Shown here piece by piece: positions 32,680-37,711 of a DNA stretch of 37,711 nt. The DNA comes from Mesorhizobium sp. 1M-11. GTDB lineage: Bacteria; Pseudomonadota; Alphaproteobacteria; Rhizobiales; Rhizobiaceae. Each line of letters opens with the position of its first letter. Within the stretch, counting starts at the first letter, position 1. The DNA lies in NCBI RefSeq assembly GCF_001303895.1, contig NZ_LJSD01000016.1, forward strand, positions 64,889-102,599, written 5' to 3'. The notes under the pieces are model-generated. The model had not been told where the DNA came from. It was given only the letters and a program-made list of their open reading frames with translations, and did not search any database. The translations under genes were made by a program, and so were the position numbers.

Positions 32680-33030
32680 TCATGCCTTGGCAGCGATGAT
32701 CACCACCTCGATCAGCCGCTTCGGGTCGCCCAGATCGACGCCGCCGATCGTGGCGCGCGAAGGCAGGTCGTCGCCCTCGATCCATTCCAACCATGCCTCG
32801 TTCATTTCTTCCTTGCGCGTCATGTCGCTCAGATAGATGCGGGCCGAAAGGATGCGGGTCTTGTCGGAGCCGAGTTCGGCCAGCAATTTGTCGAGTTTGG
32901 CGCAGACCTGCCGGGTCTGCTCCTTCATGCCAAGCGATATATCGTCGGCGGCATGACCGCCCACATAGAGCACACCATTGTGCTCGACCGCGCCATGCAT
33001 GATCCGGTGCTTGCGGTGACGTTTGATCAT
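32680..33030 (-). CDS. RidA family imine/enamine deaminase
   Basis: This 116-residue protein of the RidA (YjgF/YER057c/UK114) family acts as a cytoplasmic trimer that hydrolyses reactive imines or enamines to keto acids. It shows YVGGHAADD, QTRQVCAKLDKLLAELGSD, ARIYLSDM and, near the C-terminus, LPSRATIGGVDLGDPKRLIEV; the Arg of SRAT matches the carboxylate-binding Arg of active members. The ATG at 33030 has AAGGGA seven bases upstream. It lies between an FAD amino-acid-oxidase-like gene and the FMN protein, where oxidase-made imines would be its substrate. The downstream gene starts 32 bases later. Confidence 0.9.
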   Translation of the reverse strand: MIKRHRKHRIMHGAVEHNGVLYVGGHAADDISLGMKEQTRQVCAKLDKLLAELGSDKTRILSARIYLSDMTRKEEMNEAWLEWIEGDDLPSRATIGGVDLGDPKRLIEVVIIAAKA

Positions 33031-33074
33031 TTTTTAGTCCCTTGCTTGTGAATTGTGCGACAGCCGGCCTGATA

Positions 33075-33096
33075 CCGGATCGCATCAACGATCCGG
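33075..33096. repeat. Perfect hairpin between the oxidase and RidA genes
   Basis: CCGGATCG (33075-33082), loop CATCAA, CGATCCGG (33089-33096) is a perfect eight-pair stem inside the 102-base gap of the minus-strand operon. There is no U-tract, so it is more likely an RNA-processing or stability element than a terminator; this is inference. Confidence 0.55.
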
Positions 33097-33132
33097 CCCA
33101 TGCGCGGCATCTATGCTCTGAAGCGCCGTGTT

Positions 33133-34242
33133 CTAGACCAGGCCTTCGGGCGAGAAGGCATCGAGCGCCATGGGCGCTACGCCATCGGCCACCAGTTCGG
33201 CCAGGCACCTGCCGGCGAATGGCCCGATGGTGAGGCCGGACGCGCCGAGACCGTTGCCGATGGTGAGGCCTCCAATACCCGGCACGCGACCGAGGATCGG
33301 CTTGATGTCGTGGCTTGCCGGCCGAAAACCGATGCGCGTCTCGATGTGGGTGGCGCTGGCTAGGCCTGGCGCCAGAGCAAGGCCGGCACTCAGCACCTCG
33401 AGCTCGCCTGCGGCCGTAACGCGATGGTCAAAGCCCGCACCGTCCTCCCGCGTCGCGCCGATAACGACCCGGGAGTCGTCGAAGGCCAGCATGTAATGGC
33501 TGCTCATGGGCAGCAAACACGGCCATCTGCCGGTAGCAACGCCTGGCAGGCGCAGATGGATGATCTGACCTTTCTGCGGCGACACCGGATGGGAAAGGCC
33601 CAACGGGTTCAGTATCTGCGCCGCCCAGGCTCCAGCCGTGACGATGATCTCGTCGGCCTCGATCCGTTCGCCGTTGCTGTCCATGCAGATGGCTCGGCCG
33701 TCTTCGAGCCGTAAAGTGACGTGATCGTTGCGCGTTTTCGCGCCCTTGGCGACGGCGGCACGAACCATGGCCGCGGAAAGCAGGCGCGCATCGACGCGCG
33801 CGCCGCCGGGAATATAGATGGCCTCCATGCCTTCGCGCAGCGGTGGGAACAGTTCGCGCGCCTCGGAAGGTGAGATTCGGCGCACGTCCCCGGCCTCCGG
33901 AGCGTCCTTGATCCGTCGACGGATGCGCGCTTCAGCCTCGTCGAGCGTGTTCTTTTCCTCAGCCACCACCAGCGCACCGACCTTGCCATAGCCTAGGCTT
34001 GTTTCGCCGCGCGCTGTCAGGCCCGAGATCAGTTCGGCATAATAACGCGCGCCAGCCGCATAGAGCCCGTACCAGTCCGGCTGCTCGACGGCGGTCGCCC
34101 AAGGAGAGACGATGCCGGCGCCGGCAAGGGTGGCTTTGCCCTGGTGTTCTTCGTCGACAATCTGGACGTCGACGCCTTTCCGGGCGAGGTGGTAGGCGGC
34201 ACTGGCTCCAAGGATGCCAGCCCCGATAATCAAGACACGCAT
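33133..34242 (-). CDS. FAD-dependent oxidoreductase, DAO family (amino-acid oxidase/dehydrogenase-like)
   Basis: This 369-residue flavoprotein of the DAO superfamily (DadA/glycine oxidase-like) has the FAD motif VLIIGAGILGASAAYHLARKG (about residues 3-23) followed by VDVQIVDEE. Other blocks are KATLAGAGIVSPW, GARVDARLLSAAMVRAAVAKG, IIVTAGAWAAQI and the C-terminal FAD segment GLTIGNGLGASGLTIGP. It probably oxidises an amine or D-/imino acid to an imine with FAD. It follows the binding-protein gene by 45 bases and precedes RidA, which would hydrolyse the imine. The ATG at 34242 has only a weak ribosome binding site (GAAAGC). The exact substrate is not readable. Confidence 0.9.
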   Translation of the reverse strand: MRVLIIGAGILGASAAYHLARKGVDVQIVDEEHQGKATLAGAGIVSPWATAVEQPDWYGLYAAGARYYAELISGLTARGETSLGYGKVGALVVAEEKNTLDEAEARIRRRIKDAPEAGDVRRISPSEARELFPPLREGMEAIYIPGGARVDARLLSAAMVRAAVAKGAKTRNDHVTLRLEDGRAICMDSNGERIEADEIIVTAGAWAAQILNPLGLSHPVSPQKGQIIHLRLPGVATGRWPCLLPMSSHYMLAFDDSRVVIGATREDGAGFDHRVTAAGELEVLSAGLALAPGLASATHIETRIGFRPASHDIKPILGRVPGIGGLTIGNGLGASGLTIGPFAGRCLAELVADGVAPMALDAFSPEGLV

Positions 34243-34287
34243 GAGTTTGCTTTCATTCCGATCATTTCAGTTTCGCCCGGGCCAGTA

Positions 34288-35895
34288 TCACTCCGCGATG
34301 GTGACACCCGAAAGCCGGCTTGTCCCGAAGATCGCTTCCCTATAGCCCTTCACCTTCTTGTTGACCGCGGTGATCGTGTCCGCGCCACCGAGGATCACGG
34401 CTGGTACCTCCTCATGGAAGACCTGCTGTGCTTGCTTGTAGAGTTTTTCGCGTTCGGCCTGATCGGTGATGGCGCCGGCCTTGTTCATGAGGTCGATAAA
34501 CTCGGCATTGCACCAGGACCCGATGTTGGACGGGCTTGGCTTGCCGGCGGAATCGCAACTGAAATAATTGTTGGGGATCTGGCTCGGATCGGGGAAATCG
34601 TAGATGCCGCCGAACATGCCGACTTTCGCTTCTCCGGCGCGGGATCGGGCGATATATTCGCTCCATTCATAGGTGACGATCTCAGCCTTGACGCCGATTG
34701 CCGCCCAATCAGCCTGGATCATCTCGGCCGCGCGGTTGCCATGCGGCATGTAAGGCCGCGAAACGGGGACGGCCCAAAGCTCGGTGGAGAAGCCGTCCGG
34801 ATAGCCGGCTTCCTTCAGCAAGGCCTTGGCCTTCTGGGGGTCGTAGTCGTAGGGGCCGATCTGCTCGTCGTGCCCCCATAGCGCCGGCGGCACAAGCGAA
34901 CCCGTCGCCTTGCCTGTGCCGTCATAGACGACATCGACCAATGGCCTGATGTTGATGGCGCTGGCCAGCGCCTCGCGCACCTTCTTGTTGCGGAATATCT
35001 CTTCCTTGAAATTGAAAGTGATGAAGCCGGTCGAGGCCACCGGCGTGCGAACCAACTCAAGGTTGCCGCTGTTCTGTATCCTGTCCCGGTCGGCGAGGTT
35101 GGGATAGAGCGCGATCTGGCACTCATCTGCCATGGCGCGCTGCAGGCGCACTGAAGCATCGGGACTGATTGCCATGACAACCGAATCCACCTTCGGCGTC
35201 CTGGCTTCATCGCCGATGGCCGCGCCCCAGGTTTCGGCAAAGGGGACGAGACGCACAGCGGAATCGGGTTGATAATCCTGCAGTGCGAATGGCCCGGTGC
35301 CGATTGGCTGGCGGTCGAGAAGCTCGGGCGTACCGGCCTTTTGAAGAACGTCGGCATATTCGGCCGAGGTTATGGCGAGCGACTGGTGCGCCATGATGCC
35401 GAGGAACGGCGCCAGTGGTGTCTTCAACTTGAAGGCCACTGTGTGATCGTCGACCTTCTTTACACTCTCCAACACGTCCGCCAGCTTGGTGGTGAAGGTG
35501 ATGTAGTTGCCACCATTGACTTCGGCATAGGGATGCTTCGGATCGAGCATGCGCTCGAAGGTGAACACAACATCATCTGCGTTGAAGTCGCGCGTCGGCT
35601 TGAAACTGTCATTGGACTGCCACTTCACGCCCTGCCGCAGCTTGAACGTATAGGTCTTGCCGTCTTCCGATATCGCCCAGCTCTCCGCCAACGCCGGCAC
35701 GATCTCCGAGGAGCCCGCCTTCACCGATATCAGATTGTCGTAGATCTGGCCGAGGACGAACAGAGTGGTGCCGTTGCTGGAAAGTTCGGGATTGAAGGTC
35801 TCGGGCGACCCCTCGATGCAGACCGAAAGGTCGGCCGCGTGGACCGGAGCCGTCGCCAAAAGCGTCACAATTCCGAGGCTGGCGATTGATTTCAT
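34288..35895 (-). CDS. Periplasmic solute-binding protein, family 5 (peptide/opine type)
   Basis: This 535-residue periplasmic binding protein of the DppA/OppA/GsiB family (SBP_bac_5) has a signal peptide MKSIASLGIVTLLATAPVHA (cleavage after A20). It shows the usual NPELSSNGTTLFVLGQIYDNL start, LAESWAISEDGKTYTFKLRQ (the family signature region, about residues 67-86) and FNADDVVFTFERML. The ATG at 35895 has GAGGGG seven bases upstream; the longer frame to 35952 lacks a signal. Such proteins bind di- or oligopeptides, opines or other amino compounds. No permease or ATPase genes accompany it in the window, so it may use a transporter encoded elsewhere. It is divergent from the LysR gene. Confidence 0.92.
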   Translation of the reverse strand: MKSIASLGIVTLLATAPVHAADLSVCIEGSPETFNPELSSNGTTLFVLGQIYDNLISVKAGSSEIVPALAESWAISEDGKTYTFKLRQGVKWQSNDSFKPTRDFNADDVVFTFERMLDPKHPYAEVNGGNYITFTTKLADVLESVKKVDDHTVAFKLKTPLAPFLGIMAHQSLAITSAEYADVLQKAGTPELLDRQPIGTGPFALQDYQPDSAVRLVPFAETWGAAIGDEARTPKVDSVVMAISPDASVRLQRAMADECQIALYPNLADRDRIQNSGNLELVRTPVASTGFITFNFKEEIFRNKKVREALASAINIRPLVDVVYDGTGKATGSLVPPALWGHDEQIGPYDYDPQKAKALLKEAGYPDGFSTELWAVPVSRPYMPHGNRAAEMIQADWAAIGVKAEIVTYEWSEYIARSRAGEAKVGMFGGIYDFPDPSQIPNNYFSCDSAGKPSPSNIGSWCNAEFIDLMNKAGAITDQAEREKLYKQAQQVFHEEVPAVILGGADTITAVNKKVKGYREAIFGTSRLSGVTIAE

Positions 35896-35975
35896 GTGGA
35901 CACCCCTCACTGCTCCATGCCGTCCCTCCGCTTCAGGTCGGGCGGACGCCAACGAAATTTATCTCAGGGAAAGGC

Positions 35976-35994
35976 TTGACAACATGAAAGTCAA
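35976..35994. promoter_or_regulatory. Candidate LysR-type binding site in the divergent interval
   Basis: TTGAC (35976-35980), nine bases, GTCAA (35990-35994) forms a short inverted repeat in the 154-base interval between the binding-protein gene and the LysR gene. LysR-type activators usually bind short interrupted dyads in such intervals. A palindrome GTTATAAC (36013-36020) lies nearby. Support is weak and positional. Confidence 0.3.
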
Positions 35995-36049
35995 ATTACT
36001 TGTTCTCTCCACGTTATAACTGAATCTCATGATAGGCGAGGCAGCCACG

Positions 36050-37000
36050 ATGAACATTCGTCAGCTCGAAGCCTTCCACGCCACGATGGAAACCGGCTCG
36101 GTCACGCGTGCGGGCGAGAAACTGGGGATATCGCAACCGGCAGTCAGCAAGCTTCTGCGCGCCTTTGCCGATACCTGCGGCTTCCAGCTGTTCGTACGCA
36201 GTGGTGCGGGACTGACGCCGACGCTTGAAGCACGACTGCTCGCCGGCGAGGTCGAGCGCATGTTTTCCGGCACCCAGCGCATCGCCCGACTGGCCGACGC
36301 GGTGCGGAAACGCGAATGGGGTGAGGTGAGCGTAGCAGCGCCAGCCGCGCTTGCAACGCGCTACCTGGCCCACGCGCTGGCTCCCTTCTTGGCCGGCCAG
36401 CCGGACCTTCACTTCACCCTGCAAAGCCGCTCCTCGCCACGCGTCACCGAACTGGTCGCCGCCCAACAAATCGACATAGGGCTCAGCGTGCTGCCGTTCG
36501 ACCACCCGCATGTCGACGCCGAGATCATCATGCGCTTCGCCATGGTATGCATTCTTCCCGTCCAGCATCCTCTGGCTGGGAAGCAGGTCATCGAGATCGA
36601 GGACCTGCGCAACGAACCCTTCATCTCGCTGGCGCGGGACGACTGTTCGCTGATGAGCATCGACCGGGCCTTCCAGATGAGGGGTGTTCAGAAACGCAAC
36701 CGCATCGAGGTGCCGCTTTCGGAGACGGCGTGTGGTTTCGTCGCGAACGGTGCCGGCGTTTCAATCGCACCGCCCTTCGTGGGCCTCGATTATTCGGACC
36801 AGATCGTCCGCAGGAAACTGTTGCCCGAGATCACCATGGATGTCTGGCTGCTGACGCCGAATACGCGGCCGCCCTCGCTTGCCGCGGAGAGGCTGGTCGA
36901 TTTCGTGCGCGCCGCGGTTGCGCCCTTCGATCAGCGGAAAGCCGGACATCAGCCGCCGTCGTATCGAGCTGATGCCAAAATCGGTAATCTCAAACCTTAA
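36050..37000 (+). CDS. LysR family transcriptional regulator
   Basis: This 316-residue LysR-type regulator has an N-terminal winged helix-turn-helix (MNIRQLEAFHATMETGSVTR, then AGEKLGISQPAVSKLLRAF, residues 1-40) and a LysR-substrate domain from about residue 92 (WGEVSVAAPAALATRYLAHA), with ACGFVANGAGVSIAPPFVG typical of the second subdomain. The ATG at 36050 starts exactly at the family consensus; an in-frame ATG at 36029 adds seven residues. It is divergent from the binding protein-oxidase-RidA-FMN operon, which it probably controls with a substrate or intermediate as inducer. A strong hairpin follows it. Confidence 0.92.
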   Translation: MNIRQLEAFHATMETGSVTRAGEKLGISQPAVSKLLRAFADTCGFQLFVRSGAGLTPTLEARLLAGEVERMFSGTQRIARLADAVRKREWGEVSVAAPAALATRYLAHALAPFLAGQPDLHFTLQSRSSPRVTELVAAQQIDIGLSVLPFDHPHVDAEIIMRFAMVCILPVQHPLAGKQVIEIEDLRNEPFISLARDDCSLMSIDRAFQMRGVQKRNRIEVPLSETACGFVANGAGVSIAPPFVGLDYSDQIVRRKLLPEITMDVWLLTPNTRPPSLAAERLVDFVRAAVAPFDQRKAGHQPPSYRADAKIGNLKP

Positions 37001-37001
37001 T

Positions 37002-37034
37002 CCGACACTCCGCCCTAAAGGGACGGAGTGTCGG
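37002..37034. terminator. Strong hairpin between convergent LysR and FAH-family genes
   Basis: CCGACACTCCG (37002-37012) pairs perfectly with CGGAGTGTCGG (37024-37034), and an inner CCC-TAAA-GGG extends the stem with one unpaired A. It sits in the 51-base gap between two convergent genes, the usual place for a bidirectional terminator, although neither side has a clear U-tract. Confidence 0.6.
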
Positions 37035-37051
37035 CTATCGGCATACTGTCT

Positions 37052-37711
37052 TCAGACGTCCGCCTTGAACGTCTGGCGCTGACTGCCGAGCCCTTCGATG
37101 CCGAGTTCGACGACATCGCCTGATTTGAGATAGCGCGGCGGCTTCATGCCCATGCCGACGCCGGGCGGCGTGCCGGTGGAGATGATGTCGCCCGGCTGCA
37201 GGCTCATGAACTGCGACAGATACGAAACCAGGAAGGCGACGCCGTAGACCATCGTCCTGGTCGAACCGTTCTGCATCGTCTCGCCGTTCACGGTAAGCCA
37301 CATCTTGAGATCCTGCGGATCCTTGACCTCGTCCTTGGTCACCAGCCACGGGCCGATGGGCCCGAAGGTGTCGCAGCTCTTGCCCTTGGTCCATTGGCCG
37401 GAGCGCTCGGTCTGGAACGCACGCTCCGAGACATCGTGGGCGACGCAGTAGCCGGCCACATAATCCAGCGCTTCGGCTTCCGAGACATATTTCGCGGTCT
37501 TGCCGATGACGACGCCGAGTTCGACCTCCCAGTCGGTCTTCTGCGAGCCGCGCGGGATCAGGACATCGTCATCCGGGCCGACGATGGCGGATGTCGCCTT
37601 CATGAAGACCACCGGTTCCGGCGGCACCTGCAGGCCGGATTCGGCGGCGTGATCGGCATAGTTGAGGCCGATGCAGATGAATTTGCCGGTACCGGCCACG
37701 CAGGCACCGAA
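37052..37711 (-). CDS. Fumarylacetoacetate hydrolase family protein, partial (N-terminus beyond right edge)
   Basis: The frame is open through base 37711, so the start codon lies outside; 219 residues of a usual 280 or so are present. It shows VAGTGKFICIGLNYADHAAE, VVFMKATSAIVGPDDDVLIP, TDWEVELGVVIGKTAKYVS with the acidic metal ligands, GYCVAHDVSERAFQ, WTKGKSCDTFGPIGPWLV and IISTGTPPGVGMGM. This is the FAH / 2-keto-4-pentenoate hydratase / acylpyruvase fold, a Mg2+-dependent C-C hydrolase or hydratase in catabolism (for example ureidoglycolate lyase-like or 2,4-diketo-L-rhamnonate hydrolase-like members). The substrate is not readable. It is convergent with the LysR gene and its operon continues outside the window. 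Confidence 0.9.
   Translation of the reverse strand, partial: FGACVAGTGKFICIGLNYADHAAESGLQVPPEPVVFMKATSAIVGPDDDVLIPRGSQKTDWEVELGVVIGKTAKYVSEAEALDYVAGYCVAHDVSERAFQTERSGQWTKGKSCDTFGPIGPWLVTKDEVKDPQDLKMWLTVNGETMQNGSTRTMVYGVAFLVSYLSQFMSLQPGDIISTGTPPGVGMGMKPPRYLKSGDVVELGIEGLGSQRQTFKADV

Noticed and set aside
34288..35895. Possible complete peptide ABC transporter operon
   Set aside because: Only the binding protein is present; neighbouring genes are oxidase, RidA and FMN protein, with no permease or ATPase.

Overview
The window (about 62% G+C by eye) looks like chromosomal DNA of a rhizobial alphaproteobacterium, most likely Mesorhizobium or a close relative. The main reason is a near-complete succinoglycan-type exo locus in an order close to that of Sinorhizobium meliloti, together with a soxBDA sarcosine oxidase operon and a high density of ABC uptake and regulator genes. 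No rRNA, tRNA, CRISPR array, insertion sequence or prophage gene was seen.

Layout. (1) 1-3229: a minus-strand sarcosine oxidase operon soxB-soxD-soxA (soxA runs off the left edge) and a divergent TetR regulator. A sigma70-like soxB promoter overlaps an inverted repeat. (2) 3257-10479: a LacI repressor divergent from a six-gene plus-strand operon: amidotransferase-like protein, single-domain ABC ATPase, LsrB/RhaS-like binding protein, two permeases and an M20 amidohydrolase. Two palindromes with a TGAACCGGTTCA-type core lie between them. The substrate cannot be read from the sequence. (3) 10483-31522: the exopolysaccharide locus, exoZ-exoQ-exoF-exoY (minus), exoX-exoU (plus), exoV-exoW (minus), exoB, a small coiled-coil gene, exoK-L-A-M-O-N-P (plus), a PPP-family phosphatase (minus) and exoH (plus). 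All six glucosyltransferases of the succinoglycan octasaccharide are present, with galactosyl-phosphate priming (ExoY/ExoF), precursor supply (ExoB, ExoN), pyruvylation (ExoV), acetylation (ExoZ), succinylation (ExoH), Wzy-like polymerase (ExoQ), co-polymerase kinase (ExoP), depolymerase (ExoK) and the small inhibitor ExoX. The flippase gene exoT and exoI are absent from the window. (4) 31547-37000: a minus-strand operon for a family-5 binding protein, a DAO-type FAD oxidase, a RidA deaminase and an FMN alpha-hydroxyacid-oxidase-like protein with altered catalytic residues, with a divergent LysR regulator. (5) 37052-37711: a fumarylacetoacetate-hydrolase family gene cut by the right edge.

How the parts may work together. 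The exo block is one assembly line for an acidic, succinylated and pyruvylated polysaccharide. Its control regions include an A+T-rich exoY-exoX intergenic stretch and a palindrome just upstream of exoY whose core recurs upstream of exoK. The flanking regions are separate catabolic units: sarcosine demethylation, an unidentified LacI-controlled compound, and a probable amino or imino acid pathway in which oxidase-generated imines would be hydrolysed by RidA. The observations most worth checking are the FMN enzyme lacking three active-site residues, the missing flippase, the phosphatase between exoP and exoH, and the shared TGCATTGCA element in two exo control regions.
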